Assembly: GCF_008017535.1 (NCBI RefSeq)
Contig: NZ_VRUA01000003.1
Coordinates: forward strand, 62,001 to 126,000
DNA length: 64,000 nucleotides
Direction: 5' to 3'
Source of the DNA: Ottowia flava
Lineage (GTDB): Bacteria; Pseudomonadota; Gammaproteobacteria; Burkholderiales; Burkholderiaceae_C
Shown piece after piece: positions 1 through 11,230 of this stretch. The notes below the pieces were generated by a model. That model worked only from the letters and a program-made list of their open reading frames with translations, was not told the origin of the DNA and made no database searches. Both the position numbers and the translations under genes were made by a program. The stretch's first letter is position 1. Each line of letters begins with the position of its first letter.

Positions 1-624
1 GAGTTGCTGGAAGTGCGCGAGCAGGTGCGCGCGTGGCGCTTCTACGACCATTTCCGCACCGATGCCGACAGCCCGGTGCGCCAGCCGCAATTGGGCACGC
101 GCACGCCCGTGCTGGCGGCCGACGGCAGCGATCTGGCGGCCGCCGTTCAGACCATTCTGGAGATCGGCGATGCGGCCGCACTGCAGGCGGCGGTGGAAGA
201 CGCCTTTCCCGGCGCGCGACTCGCGGTGCAGGGCGACGCCGGGGCACGTCTGGCGCTGCACATGCACCAGCCGGGCCTGTTGCGGGCGCTGTCGGTGGCC
301 GAGCTGTCCGACGGCACCTTGCGCTACCTGCTCTGGATCGCGGCACTGCTGTCGCCGCGCCCGCCGCCGTTGCTGGTGCTGAACGAGCCCGAAGCCAGCC
401 TCCACCCCGACCTGCTGCCCGCCTTGGGGCGCTTGATCGCAGGCGTGGCCGAACGCGCGCAGGTGATCGTCGTCACGCATTCGACCCGGCTGGTGGCCGC
501 CCTCGAAGCGGCGGCCGAGCCGGGTGCGCTGGTGCGCATCGAACTGGAAAAAAACCTGGGCGAGACCCTGGTGCGCGGCCTCGCCATGGACGAAATACCG
601 CCCTGGTCGTGGCCGGGCGACTGA
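1..624 (+). CDS. AAA-family ATPase, C-terminal part (5' end outside window)
   Basis: The reading frame is open from base 1, so the start lies upstream and only about 207 C-terminal residues are seen. They contain an ABC/SMC-type ATPase half-site: a signature-like LSDGTLR, a Walker B/D-loop stretch (LLVLNEPEASLHP) and a switch-histidine stretch (VIVVTHS). The usual Glu after the Walker B Asp is present, but the Asp itself is Asn (LNEPEAS). This layout fits RecF/OLD-like AAA ATPases that act alone on DNA or in unknown roles. The Walker A motif is not in the window. The gene ends 57 bases before hisF and need not be part of the his operon. Family call is fairly safe; function is unknown. Confidence 0.75.
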   Translation, partial: ELLEVREQVRAWRFYDHFRTDADSPVRQPQLGTRTPVLAADGSDLAAAVQTILEIGDAAALQAAVEDAFPGARLAVQGDAGARLALHMHQPGLLRALSVAELSDGTLRYLLWIAALLSPRPPPLLVLNEPEASLHPDLLPALGRLIAGVAERAQVIVVTHSTRLVAALEAAAEPGALVRIELEKNLGETLVRGLAMDEIPPWSWPGD

Positions 625-681
625 AGCGGCGAGAATCGCGGGCGCCGCGCCGCACACCCTGATGAATCGGAGAACCCTGCC

Positions 682-1461
682 ATGCTGGCCAAACGCATCA
701 TTCCCTGCCTCGACGTGACCGGTGGCCGCGTCGTCAAAGGCGTCAACTTCGTCGAACTGCGCGACGCCGGCGACCCGGTGGAGATCGCCGCGCGCTACAA
801 CGAGCAGGGCGCGGACGAACTCACTTTCCTGGACATCACCGCGACCAGCGACGGGCGCGACGTGATCCTGCACATCATCGAAGCGGTGGCCTCGCAGGTG
901 TTCATCCCGCTCACCGTGGGGGGCGGCGTGCGCACGGTGGACGACGTGCGCCGGCTGCTGAACGCGGGGGCGGACAAGACCAGCTTCAACTCGGCCGCCA
1001 TCGCCAACCCCCAGGTGATCCGCGACGCGTCGGGCAAGTACGGCTCGCAGTGCATCGTGGTGGCCATCGACGCCAAGCGGCGCGTGGGCGACGAAGTGGC
1101 GGCGCGCGGCGAGGGCTGGGACGTCTACAGCCACGGCGGGCGCAAGAACACCGGGCTGGACGCCGTCGCCTGGGCGCGCCAGATGGCCGAGCATGGCGCG
1201 GGCGAGATCCTGCTGACCAGCATGGACAAGGACGGTACCAAGAGCGGGTTCGACCTGGCGCTCACGCGCGCCGTGGCCGATGCCGTGCCGGTGCCGGTGA
1301 TCGCCTCGGGTGGCGTCGGCAATCTGGACCATCTGGCGGATGGCGTGCAGCAGGGCGGCGCCGATGCGGTGCTGGCTGCCAGCATCTTCCACTACGGAGA
1401 ATTCACCGTGGCGCAGGCCAAGGCGCACATGGCAGCGCGAGGCATCACGGTGCGACAGTGA
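682..1461 (+). CDS. hisF: Imidazole glycerol phosphate synthase, cyclase subunit
   Basis: HisF (259 aa) is the (beta/alpha)8 cyclase half of IGP synthase. With HisH it converts PRFAR and ammonia to imidazole glycerol phosphate and AICAR in the cytoplasm. The N-terminus ([12 protein letters not shown]) carries the first catalytic Asp, and VVAIDAKR carries the second. Phosphate-binding loops TVGGGVRT and IASGGVGN are intact. Length matches the family. A purine-rich stretch (ATCGGAGAA) precedes the ATG. In related genomes hisF is followed directly by hisI and hisE; here gdhA and a 400-base spacer intervene. Confidence 0.97.
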   Translation: MLAKRIIPCLDVTGGRVVKGVNFVELRDAGDPVEIAARYNEQGADELTFLDITATSDGRDVILHIIEAVASQVFIPLTVGGGVRTVDDVRRLLNAGADKTSFNSAAIANPQVIRDASGKYGSQCIVVAIDAKRRVGDEVAARGEGWDVYSHGGRKNTGLDAVAWARQMAEHGAGEILLTSMDKDGTKSGFDLALTRAVADAVPVPVIASGGVGNLDHLADGVQQGGADAVLAASIFHYGEFTVAQAKAHMAARGITVRQ

Positions 1462-1865
1462 TCTGGCACGAGCTGGGCCGCCCCTCGGACTTGACTCGCG
1501 CTCCTTAGGGTTGACGCGGTTGTGCGCTCGATTGGGGCTGACCGCTGGCGTGGCCGGGGGTGTATCTGGCGGGGAAAGTTCGCCGATTCAGAATGTTGTC
1601 TGCTGACGGACAGTTTGACGTCAACTCACCCCGTAAAATAAACAGGTTTGGCGTGACCAGTGGCGCGCCGTCCGCGCCGTGGTCTGCAGGGCGCTGGTGG
1701 CCGATCGGTGCGCGCGCCATGCTTGTCGATGAGGTGTTGGGTGGCGGACAGGGCGCGGGCGCGCCGCCGCCCGGACGGTAAGGCGGATTGCGCCGGCGCT
1801 CGGGCCCCACATCGCGCGCGCATCTGCCATGGCCCCCGGGCCAACCACGAAAGAGGAACAATATC
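1462..1865. other. Intergenic region between hisF and gdhA
   Basis: I see no convincing gene in these 404 bases. A TTGACG at 1615-1620 followed by AT-rich GTAAAATAAA at 1633-1642 is the most promoter-like stretch. Its spacing is shorter than the sigma70 optimum, so it is only a weak candidate for the gdhA promoter. The rest is GC-rich without clear inverted repeats. Confidence 0.4.
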
Positions 1866-3215
<1,350 letters not shown>

Positions 3216-3249
3216 GGCGTCTCTGACCATTCTTCAAGTCAAATGTGCC

Positions 3250-3300
3250 TCTGGCCCTAGAGCCATCTGCGCAGCCAGCTACTGAATAAGTAGCAAATCA
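3250..3300 (-). repeat. Dispersed AGCTGC/GCGCAG repeat, copy 1
   Basis: Read on the minus strand this has a short AT-rich hairpin (GCTACTTATTCAGTAGC), then TGGCTGCGCAG, and ends in CTCTAGGGCCAG. The same layout recurs near 7.9, 11.85, 13.0, 22.5, 23.9 and 39.3 kb. It lies between gdhA and hisI. Confidence 0.6.
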
Positions 3301-3301
3301 G

Positions 3302-3341
3302 CGCCCCGGACCTGTGGTGATCGCGCCGCGGGTCCGGGGCG
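3302..3341. repeat. Long inverted repeat upstream of hisI
   Basis: The arms CGCCCCGGACC (3302-3312) and GGTCCGGGGCG (3331-3341) pair perfectly over 11 bp around an 18-base loop. No U-tract follows, so it is not a typical intrinsic terminator. It could end gdhA transcription poorly, protect the 3' end, or affect hisI expression. Confidence 0.7.
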
Positions 3342-3421
3342 TTGCGCTGTCGGGGCGCATGCTGCCGGTGTGCGCCGCGTGGCCGAATGTGCTGTCACAC
3401 GCAATCACGGACAATGAGCGC

Positions 3422-3811
3422 ATGGACTGGCTGGAACAAGTGAAATGGGACGCGCAGGGCCTGGTGCCCGTGATCGCGCAGGAGCAAGGCACGGGCGACG
3501 TGCTGATGTTCGCCTGGATGAACCGCGAGGCGCTGGCCAAGACGGCCGAACTGGGCCGCGCGGTGTACTTCAGCCGCTCGCGCGCCAAGCTCTGGTTCAA
3601 GGGTGAAGAATCGGGCCACGTGCAGACCGTGCACGAAATCCGCATCGACTGCGACAACGACGTGGTGTTGCTCAAGGTCACGCAGTTGGGCCACGACCCC
3701 GGCATCGCCTGCCACACCGGGCGCCACAGCTGTTTCTACAGCGTGCTGAAGGACGGGCAGTGGCAGAGCGTCGAGCCTGTATTGAAAAACCCGGAATCGA
3801 TCTACAAATAA
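3422..3811 (+). CDS. hisI: Phosphoribosyl-AMP cyclohydrolase
   Basis: HisI (129 aa) opens the adenine ring of PR-AMP, the third step of histidine synthesis. Metal-binding motifs are visible: IDCDND near the middle, then [12 protein letters not shown] with the zinc cysteines and histidines. The start at 3422 ([10 protein letters not shown]) matches the family N-terminus; an open frame extends upstream through low-quality sequence and is not used. Seven bases separate it from hisE. In many bacteria HisI and HisE are fused; here, as in most Burkholderiales, they are separate proteins. Confidence 0.96.
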   Translation: MDWLEQVKWDAQGLVPVIAQEQGTGDVLMFAWMNREALAKTAELGRAVYFSRSRAKLWFKGEESGHVQTVHEIRIDCDNDVVLLKVTQLGHDPGIACHTGRHSCFYSVLKDGQWQSVEPVLKNPESIYK

Positions 3812-3818
3812 GCACCGT

Positions 3819-4187
3819 ATGTCCTCTGACGACACCCTGGCACGCCTGACGGCCGTGATCGAAAGCCGCCGGCCTGAAGCGGGCGGCGACCCCGAGAAAA
3901 GCTACGTCGCCCGCCTGCTGCACAAGGGGCCGGACGCCTTTCTGAAGAAGATCGGCGAAGAAGCCACCGAGGTGGTGATGGCCGCCAAGGACGCTGACCA
4001 CGGCGGCCCGCGCGACAAGGTGGTGGCCGAGATGGCCGACCTGTGGTTCCACGGCATGGTGGCGCTGGCGCACTACGGCTGCAGCGCCGCCGACGTGGTG
4101 GCGGAACTTGCGCGCCGCGAGGGACTCAGTGGCATCGAAGAGAAAGCGCTGCGCAAGGTGCGCGAGCGTGAAGCCAATGGCGGTTGA
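3819..4187 (+). CDS. hisE: Phosphoribosyl-ATP pyrophosphatase
   Basis: HisE (122 aa) removes pyrophosphate from PR-ATP, the second step of histidine synthesis. It is an all-alpha MazG-like NTP pyrophosphohydrolase; metal-binding acids are seen in KIGEEATEV and in AEMADLW. The gene directly follows hisI and is probably co-transcribed with it. Confidence 0.95.
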   Translation: MSSDDTLARLTAVIESRRPEAGGDPEKSYVARLLHKGPDAFLKKIGEEATEVVMAAKDADHGGPRDKVVAEMADLWFHGMVALAHYGCSAADVVAELARREGLSGIEEKALRKVREREANGG

Positions 4188-4214
4188 TCCCGCACCCGAA
4201 GAAGGAGTGCCTGC

Positions 4215-4619
4215 ATGACCAACAAAGACATCATCGACGTGGAGCCCGTGCGCAGCGTGAGCGACGCGAAGGCCGATTCCCTTAAAACCTGGGGCTGGGT
4301 CAGCTACATCCTGCACTTGATCGTGGCCGTGGCCGCCGTGGTGCCTGGCGCGCAGGTCAGCATCGCGCTGCTGATCATTGCCCTGGTGATGGACCTGGTG
4401 AAGAAGGACGACGCTGCCGGCACCTGGCAGGAAAGCCACTTCAAGTGGCGCATCAGCACCGTCATCTGGGCTGGCGTGTTGTACGTGCTGACCTTCCCGC
4501 TGTTCCTGCTGTTGTATCTGCCGGGCGCGATCGCCTGGGCCATCATCTCGATCTGGTTCCTCTACCGCATCGTCAAAGGCATGGTGCGCATGAACGCCAA
4601 CCGCCCGGTCGATGCCTGA
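4215..4619 (+). CDS. Small integral membrane protein (DUF4870-like)
   Basis: A 134-aa protein with a polar N-terminus (about 25 residues) and about three hydrophobic segments (roughly 28-60, 82-105 and 105-120). It resembles the DUF4870 group of small membrane proteins in size and layout. AAGGAG lies 7 bases before the ATG. Its stop overlaps the start of the patatin-like gene by 8 bases, so the two are translationally coupled. The function is not known. Confidence 0.75.
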   Translation: MTNKDIIDVEPVRSVSDAKADSLKTWGWVSYILHLIVAVAAVVPGAQVSIALLIIALVMDLVKKDDAAGTWQESHFKWRISTVIWAGVLYVLTFPLFLLLYLPGAIAWAIISIWFLYRIVKGMVRMNANRPVDA

Positions 4620-5673
4620 AGCGAGCGAGGCGGCGACGCCGGACGCCGCGCGCGTCGTCAACCTGGCGCTGCAGGGCGGGGGCTCCCACGGCGCCTTCAC
4701 CTGGGGCGTGCTGGACGCGCTGCTGGAGGACGGGCGCATCGACTTTGAAGGCGCCAGCGGCGCCAGCGCCGGCGCGATGAACGCCGCCGTGCTGGCCCAC
4801 GGCTTGGCGCGCGCACAAGCCGACGGCCTGCGCGGGCACGACAAGAAAGAGGCGGCACGGCTCGCGTTGTCGCGCTTCTGGGGCGGTGTGGGCCTGATGG
4901 GCGGTTTCATGGCGGGCGTGCCTTTGCCGGCGGCGCAGGCCATTGGCAACTGGTTCAGCCAATGGCTGTCGCCCTACCAGACCAACCCGCTTGGCCTGAA
5001 TCCTCTGCGCAACCTGCTGGAGCGCGAGATCGATTTCGAGTTGCTGGCGCGCCAGCGTCAGCTCAAGGTGTTTGTCGCCGCTACCAACGTGCGCACCGGG
5101 CGCGGCGAAGTGTTCAGCGGCAAGCGCCTGTCCTGCTCCGCGCTGATGGCGTCGGCCTGCCTGCCCACGCTGTTCCAGGCGGTCGAGATCGATGGCGAGT
5201 ACTACTGGGACGGCGGCTATTCCGGCAACCCGGCGATCTACCCGCTGATCTACGAGACCGCCAGCGCCGACGTGATCCTGGTGCAGATCAACCCGATCGA
5301 GACACCTTTCAAGCCAGGCGTCAGCGCCGGCGAGATCATGGAGCGCGTCAACGAAATCACGTTCAACGCGCCTTTGCTCGCCGAGATGCGCGCCATCGAA
5401 TTCGTGTCGCGCCTGCTGGCTGAAGGCAAGCTCGACGACGATCGCTACAAGGACGTGCGCTTGCACCGCGTCGACGGCGGCGCGGCCTTGGCTGAGTTTG
5501 GCGCGACCAGCAAGGCGCGCGCCGACACTTCGTTTTTGCGACGCCTGTTCGACCTGGGTCGTACCGCAGGTCAGGACTGGCTGGCGCAGCACTTCAAGGA
5601 CCTGGGCGTGCGCGCCAGCGTCGAAAAAGTTGGTCATACTCAGGGCAAGCCCAAACCCGTTGCCGAACCATGA
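4612..5673 (+). CDS. Patatin-like phospholipase (RssA type)
   Basis: This 353-aa protein has the full patatin fold signature: an oxyanion loop GGGSHGAF near residues 22-29, the nucleophile elbow GASAG with Ser52, and the catalytic dyad Asp in DGG (Asp200). Such proteins hydrolyse acyl esters of membrane lipids. No signal peptide is seen, so it is probably cytoplasmic or peripheral. It overlaps the upstream membrane-protein gene by 8 bases and the downstream HIT gene by 4, so the three form an operon. The physiological substrate is unknown. Confidence 0.88.
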   Translation: MPEASEAATPDAARVVNLALQGGGSHGAFTWGVLDALLEDGRIDFEGASGASAGAMNAAVLAHGLARAQADGLRGHDKKEAARLALSRFWGGVGLMGGFMAGVPLPAAQAIGNWFSQWLSPYQTNPLGLNPLRNLLEREIDFELLARQRQLKVFVAATNVRTGRGEVFSGKRLSCSALMASACLPTLFQAVEIDGEYYWDGGYSGNPAIYPLIYETASADVILVQINPIETPFKPGVSAGEIMERVNEITFNAPLLAEMRAIEFVSRLLAEGKLDDDRYKDVRLHRVDGGAALAEFGATSKARADTSFLRRLFDLGRTAGQDWLAQHFKDLGVRASVEKVGHTQGKPKPVAEP

Positions 5674-6062
5674 ACACCGCAGTTGCCCCGGCGCACGACG
5701 CGCAGCACAACGACCCGAATTGCATCTTCTGCAAGATCATTGCGGGCCAAATCCCGTCCAAGAAGGTGTACGAAGACGACGAACTGTTCGCGTTCCACGA
5801 CATCGCGCCCTGGGCGCCGGTGCATTTTCTGATCGTGCCCAAGCGGCACATCCCATCGATGGCGCAGGTTGGCCCGGAGCAGGAGCGCCTTTTGGGGCGC
5901 ATCATGACGCTGGCGCCCAGACTTGCCGTCGAACAGGGTTGCAACCCGTATCCCGATGGCGGCTTCCGGATCGTGGTCAACACGGGCGCCGAAGGCGGGC
6001 AGGAAGTGCACCACCTGCATGTTCACGTCATGGGCGGCCCCCGCCCTTGGCTCAAGGGCTGA
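5670..6062 (+). CDS. HIT family purine nucleoside phosphoramidase (HinT-like)
   Basis: A 130-aa histidine-triad protein. The HIT motif HHLHVHVMGG is near the C-terminus, and CIFCKI near the N-terminus is typical of HinT. Relatives hydrolyse AMP-lysine and related nucleoside phosphoramidates. Start overlaps the patatin stop (ATGA). HinT genes lie next to hisE and tat genes in many betaproteobacteria, which agrees with the position here. Confidence 0.9.
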   Translation: MNTAVAPAHDAQHNDPNCIFCKIIAGQIPSKKVYEDDELFAFHDIAPWAPVHFLIVPKRHIPSMAQVGPEQERLLGRIMTLAPRLAVEQGCNPYPDGGFRIVVNTGAEGGQEVHHLHVHVMGGPRPWLKG

Positions 6063-6158
6063 TCCGGCGCGCGGTGAGGGGCGGCGAGGGAACCGCTGCG
6101 GCGCCCGGCCGTCTAAAATCAAGGTTATCGCGCCGAGCGTGGCGCAAGGAGAAGCATC

Positions 6159-6389
6159 ATGGGTTCGTTTTCCATCTGGCATTGGCTGATCGTTCTGCTC
6201 ATCGTGGTCATGATTTTTGGCACGAAGAAGCTCAAGAACATGGGCACCGACCTGGGCGGCGCCGTCAAGGGTTTCAAGGACGGCATGAAGGATGGCGCTT
6301 CTGACGCCGAGACGCCTGCTGGTCAGGTGGCCAACAACCCTTCGGCCAGCAAGGAAACCATCGACGTCCAGGCCAAGGAAAAGAGCTGA
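6159..6389 (+). CDS. tatA: Twin-arginine translocase subunit TatA
   Basis: TatA (76 aa) forms the protein-conducting assembly of the Tat system in the inner membrane. One N-terminal membrane helix (residues 5-21), then the hinge FGTKKL and an amphipathic helix with GGAVKGFK, are typical. AAGGAGAAG lies before the ATG. A TAAAAT at 6114-6119 could be a -10 element, although no good -35 is seen. tatB and tatC follow in the same direction. Confidence 0.96.
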   Translation: MGSFSIWHWLIVLLIVVMIFGTKKLKNMGTDLGGAVKGFKDGMKDGASDAETPAGQVANNPSASKETIDVQAKEKS

Positions 6390-6465
6390 AAGACCTGCTC
6401 TTTCGACAGCGTGATCGGCGTGCTCCTGGGCGCGCCGTTGCACTTTCGTTCTGCGGCTGCGCCAA

Positions 6466-6963
6466 ATGATTGACCTGGGTATTTCCAAGATGGCCTTGAT
6501 CGGCGCCGTGGCGCTGATCGTCATCGGCCCCGAAAAGCTGCCGCGCGTGGCCCGCACAGTGGGCACCTTGCTGGGCAAGGCGCAGCGCTACGTGTCCGAC
6601 GTCAAGGCCGAGGTCAACCGGGCGATGGACCTGGACGAGCTCAAGAAGATGAAGGAATCGGTGGAAGAGGCTGGCCGCGAGGTCGAAAAAGGCATCTACA
6701 CCACCAAGGCCGACTTCGAGAAAGACTGGAGCGACGCCACGGCCGGGTTGGACGGGAGCGGGAGTTCTTCCGCCGACAGCGCCAACAGCATCGGCAATGG
6801 CTGGACGCCGCCCCCGCCCGAATACCGCCACCCGGCCAAGAACTGGCGCCTCAAGCGTGGCGCCACGCCCCAGTGGTACAAGGCGCGCCAGGGCGTGCGC
6901 CGGCAAGTGCAGTCGGGCGCGGCGCGTGTCGCCCGCTACCGCCCGCGCAAGCCGGGCGCGTGA
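6466..6963 (+). CDS. tatB: Twin-arginine translocase subunit TatB
   Basis: TatB (165 aa) pairs with TatC to bind twin-arginine signal peptides. It begins with a short membrane helix (MIDLGISK onward), the conserved hinge GPEKLP, and a long amphipathic and coiled segment (about residues 35-80). The C-terminal third is Pro- and Arg-rich and variable. It lies 76 bases after tatA and 91 before tatC. Confidence 0.95.
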   Translation: MIDLGISKMALIGAVALIVIGPEKLPRVARTVGTLLGKAQRYVSDVKAEVNRAMDLDELKKMKESVEEAGREVEKGIYTTKADFEKDWSDATAGLDGSGSSSADSANSIGNGWTPPPPEYRHPAKNWRLKRGATPQWYKARQGVRRQVQSGAARVARYRPRKPGA

Positions 6964-7054
6964 CGCCCTCGCGACCAGCCGCCAGTCCCCCGGACACCGG
7001 GCGGCCTGCAACTGAGGATCCGGCGCGCCCCCGTCGGCGACAATCGCACTTCCC

Positions 7055-7864
7055 ATGACCGATCCGAATTCCAAGCCCGCCCCCGAAGACGAACTGGCCG
7101 GCACCGAGCAGCCCTTCGTCGCGCACCTCATGGAGCTGCGCGACCGCCTGATCAAGGCGCTGGTCGCCGTCGGCGTGGTGGCGGGCGTGCTGGCGCTGTA
7201 CCCCGGACCGGGCCAGCTGTACGACCTGCTGGCCGCCCCGTTGGTGGCGCACCTGCCGGCAGGCGCCACGATGATCGCCACCTCGGTCATCTCGCCTTTC
7301 ATGGTTCCGCTGAAGATCCTGCTGATGGCGGCGTTTCTGATCGCGCTGCCCGTCGTGCTGTACCAGGTGTGGGCCTTCGTCGCGCCGGGCCTGTATTCGC
7401 ACGAAAAGAAGATGGTGCTGCCGCTGGTCGTGTCCAGCACGCTGCTGTTCTTCGCAGGGGTCGCGTTCTGCTATTTCCTGGTGTTCGGCAAGGTGTTTGC
7501 CTTCATCCAGAGCTTTGCGCCCAAGAGCATCACGGCGGCACCTGACATCGAGGCCTACCTGGGCTTCGTGATGACCATGTTCCTGGCTTTCGGCTTGGCG
7601 TTTGAGGTGCCGATCGCGGTGGTCGTGCTGGCGCGCATCGGCGTGGTCACCATCGACCAGCTCAAGCAGTTCCGCGGCTACTTCATCGTCCTGGCCTTTG
7701 TCATCGCCGCCATCGTCACCCCGCCCGACGTGGTGTCGCAACTGGCCCTGGCCATCCCGATGTGCCTGCTGTACGAGGTGGGCATCTGGGCGGCCAAACT
7801 CTTCATCAAGCACACCAAGGCGCCGGATGAAGAGGGCGAGTCCACCGAAGTGGCCAAGTCCTGA
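7055..7864 (+). CDS. tatC: Twin-arginine translocase subunit TatC
   Basis: TatC (269 aa) is the six-helix core of the Tat translocon and the primary twin-arginine receptor. The family features are present: HLMELRDRL near the N-terminus, the conserved Pro-rich FVAPGLYSHEK segment, and FGLAFEVPI with the conserved Glu in a membrane helix. It ends the tatABC operon. Folded exported cofactor proteins such as the Rieske protein encoded at 13578 are typical Tat clients. Confidence 0.97.
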   Translation: MTDPNSKPAPEDELAGTEQPFVAHLMELRDRLIKALVAVGVVAGVLALYPGPGQLYDLLAAPLVAHLPAGATMIATSVISPFMVPLKILLMAAFLIALPVVLYQVWAFVAPGLYSHEKKMVLPLVVSSTLLFFAGVAFCYFLVFGKVFAFIQSFAPKSITAAPDIEAYLGFVMTMFLAFGLAFEVPIAVVVLARIGVVTIDQLKQFRGYFIVLAFVIAAIVTPPDVVSQLALAIPMCLLYEVGIWAAKLFIKHTKAPDEEGESTEVAKS

Positions 7865-7903
7865 GCGGACGCGACGCGGCGCGACCGCATTGAGGGTGGT
7901 TTC

Positions 7904-7950
7904 TGGCGTGGGCCATACAACCACCTGCGCGATCAGCTATTAAAAATAGA
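7904..7950 (-). repeat. Dispersed AGCTGC/GCGCAG repeat, copy 2
   Basis: On the minus strand it reads CTATTTTTAATAGCTGATCGCGCAGGTGG in outline (hairpin, then the GCGCAG core). It lies in the 270-base gap between the convergent tatC and the DegS-like gene; the rest of that gap has no gene. An inverted repeat near 8062-8093 is noted elsewhere as a rejected terminator. Confidence 0.55.
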
Positions 7951-8134
7951 GCGTTCAGGCGTCTTGGCGCGCCACACGTTTCGCGGCCGACCGTTCGAAC
8001 CTGCGCGGCTTCTGCCATCCAACGCGGTTCAAGACCCACCCATCCCTCAAGAAGAATCGGCTGCCAGCCGTTAGCTCATGGGCGCTGGCTGCTCCTGAAA
8101 GCGCAGCGCGCGTGTGCCCAGCGCGCGGGTCGGG

Positions 8135-9286
<1,152 letters not shown>

Positions 9287-9307
9287 GGAGCGAATTGTGC
9301 GGTATCC

Positions 9308-9337
9308 ACAAAAAAGCCAGCCGCAGGGGCTGGCTTT
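9308..9337 (-). terminator. Intrinsic terminator of the lipoprotein gene
   Basis: On the minus strand AAAGCCAGCC pairs with GGCTGGCTTT around a 5-base loop (arms 9328-9337 and 9313-9322), followed by a run of T. It lies 44 bases past the lipoprotein stop and just before the protease start, so it insulates the two genes. Confidence 0.85.
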
Positions 9338-9380
9338 CAGGCAGCGCCGCACGCAGCAGCGCTGGCTGGGCGATCGCGGT

Positions 9381-10157
9381 TTAGCGGAAGCCAGTCGTGT
9401 TGATCAACTGCTGGTCGAGCTGCACAACGCCCTTGGCGTCCACGTTCAAGCGGCGCAGGAGCATGCCTGTGCCGTGCTGCACCCAGTCGTGCTGCACCGT
9501 GCCGTCGCCGGGATAGCGCGAGAATTTGCAGGCCAGCAGGTTGCCGGCCGGCACCGCGATCGTCTCCTGGCCGACGTAGGTGTGGCGCGTACTGCCGTTC
9601 AGGATGATCGGCTTGGTCACTTCGTTCTCGGTCACCAGAGCCTTGCCGTTGATCGGCGAGTCGTACTGCTGGCCGGGCACCAGCGGCGTGTAGTCCTTGT
9701 CGACCATGGCAGGCGAGAAGTCCGCGACGAAGCGGTACTGAGGCGGCTGGTCGGCGTCTGTGCCGTATTTCTCGGAGCTGGCGGTGCCGTGGTAGCTGCG
9801 GCTGTTGTCGCTGTTCCAGTCGTAATACTCTTCCATCGCGTCGTACGAGATGTCGCCCTGCACGTTGACCGGCGCGCTGTAGGTGCTGCGGCCGGCGGCG
9901 CGCGAGCGCACCACGGTCTTGCCTTCGTACTGCGTCACTTCGTTGATCGTCAGCACCTCGTGGCGCACCGCGGCCGTGCCATTCGCCCAGTTCACCTGGT
10001 AATTGCTCGTGGCTGTGGCCAGCGTAGTCGGCGGCACGCATTCAGACGACAGCGGGACATGCGGCTTTTCATCGTCGCCGCCGCCACAGGCGACAAGGGT
10101 GGCGGCGCACAGCGCGGTCAGGGTCAGCTTGGCAAGGCTGCTGAAGTGAAGGCTCAT
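9381..10157 (-). CDS. Putative secreted lipoprotein of unknown function
   Basis: A 258-aa protein with a lipoprotein signal peptide: charged start, hydrophobic stretch and lipobox LVAC near residue 24, then GGGDD. The Asp-rich region after the Cys does not have Asp directly at +2 (CGGG), so outer-membrane sorting is possible. The mature part is beta-rich looking, with many Tyr, Thr and Asn and few charged helices. I recognise no domain. Start at 10157 is set by the signal peptide. It is single-gene, with its own terminator. Confidence 0.72.
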   Translation of the reverse strand: MSLHFSSLAKLTLTALCAATLVACGGGDDEKPHVPLSSECVPPTTLATATSNYQVNWANGTAAVRHEVLTINEVTQYEGKTVVRSRAAGRSTYSAPVNVQGDISYDAMEEYYDWNSDNSRSYHGTASSEKYGTDADQPPQYRFVADFSPAMVDKDYTPLVPGQQYDSPINGKALVTENEVTKPIILNGSTRHTYVGQETIAVPAGNLLACKFSRYPGDGTVQHDWVQHGTGMLLRRLNVDAKGVVQLDQQLINTTGFR

Positions 10158-10429
10158 GGAATTTTTCTCTCGAAAGTGTGTGAAAAGCTGAGAACGTCTT
10201 CGTGGCGGGCGGGTGCATTCACCCATCAGCCCGGGCCGGGCCCTCCCCGTGGCCGACCGCAGCGAAGCTGCTCGCGCTAAGCACCATAGCGCCGCTGGCA
10301 ACGTTTGTCACGGCTGTTCACAGTTTGGTTGTATGGACCGGACACTTCTCACACAGTTCGCTTCGGTCAGAATCGGACGCTGGTCGGCAAGCGCCGGCGC
10401 GGTTATGGATATACAGGTAAACGTTTTTT
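10158..10429. other. Divergent intergenic region, lipoprotein / nif3-like
   Basis: These 272 bases lie between two divergent starts and must hold both promoters. Apart from GAGAGAAAAATTCC before the lipoprotein ATG (minus strand) and an AT-richer stretch before 10430, I see no strong consensus or operator. Confidence 0.4.
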
Positions 10430-11191
10430 ATGACGACGCAACGCGAGGCCCTGCTGGCCGCCTTCACTACCGAAATGCAGCCCGAGCGGTTCAAGGACTA
10501 CGGGCCCAACGGGCTGCAGGTGGAGGGTAAGGATGACATCGCCAAACTGGTGAGCGGCGTGACGGCCAGCCGCGCGCTGATCGATGCGGCCATTGAGACA
10601 AAAGCCGACGCCATCTTCGTGCACCACGGCTTGTTCTGGCGCGGCCAGGATGGCACGGTTACGGGCTGGATGAAGGAACGCATCAAGCGCCTGCTGGCGC
10701 ACGATATCAACCTTTTCGCCTACCACCTGCCGCTGGACGCGCACCCCACGCTGGGCAACAACGCGCAATTGGGCCAACGCCTGGGCCTGACGGCGGTGCG
10801 TCGCTTCGGCGACCAGGACCTGGGCTTTCTCGGCCAGCGCATCGACGGCGAGGTGTTTGCCGACGCCGATGTGCTGCAGTGGCAGCTGGAGCACGTGCTG
10901 AACAAGCCCGTGGTGAAGGTGGGGCAAGCGCGAGCAGCTATCGAAAAGGTAGCTTGGTGCACCGGCGGTGCACAGGGCTTCTTTGAGGGCGCCATCGCGG
11001 CCGGGGCGCAGGCTTTCATCACCGGGGAGATTTCCGAGCCGCAGGCGCACCTGGCGCGCGAGTGCGGCGTGGTGTTCTACGCCTGCGGCCACCACGCGAC
11101 CGAGCGCTACGGCGCGCCGGCCATGGCGGCGCATGTTGCGGACAAGCTGGGCATCGCGCACGAATTCATCGAGATTGACAACCCGGCCTAA
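10430..11191 (+). CDS. Nif3-like dinuclear metal-centre hexameric protein
   Basis: A 253-aa NIF3/YbgI-family protein. Metal ligands are visible in FVHHGLFW near residue 65, in YHLPLDAH near residue 100, and in the C-terminal GHHATER. The AWCTGGAQ segment is a family hallmark. These toroidal hexamers bind two metal ions; the substrate is not established, although GTP cyclohydrolase-like activity has been suggested. A stretch near 10924-10960 resembles the dispersed repeat but keeps the family reading frame. Confidence 0.9.
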   Translation: MTTQREALLAAFTTEMQPERFKDYGPNGLQVEGKDDIAKLVSGVTASRALIDAAIETKADAIFVHHGLFWRGQDGTVTGWMKERIKRLLAHDINLFAYHLPLDAHPTLGNNAQLGQRLGLTAVRRFGDQDLGFLGQRIDGEVFADADVLQWQLEHVLNKPVVKVGQARAAIEKVAWCTGGAQGFFEGAIAAGAQAFITGEISEPQAHLARECGVVFYACGHHATERYGAPAMAAHVADKLGIAHEFIEIDNPA

Positions 11192-11230
11192 GGTGGTCGC
11201 CGTTCACATCCCCACCCCCCAACCCACGCC

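Noticed and set aside
3302-3341. Intrinsic terminator of gdhA
   Set aside because: The stem is strong but no U-tract follows on either strand; listed only as an inverted repeat.
8062-8093. Terminator of the DegS-like gene (GCCAGC/GCTGGC inverted repeat)
   Set aside because: Short arms, long loop and no U-tract on the minus strand.
10924-10960. Possible extra copy of the dispersed repeat inside the Nif3-like gene
   Set aside because: It resembles the hairpin and GCGC core, but the encoded residues align with the family without an insertion, so it may be chance similarity.
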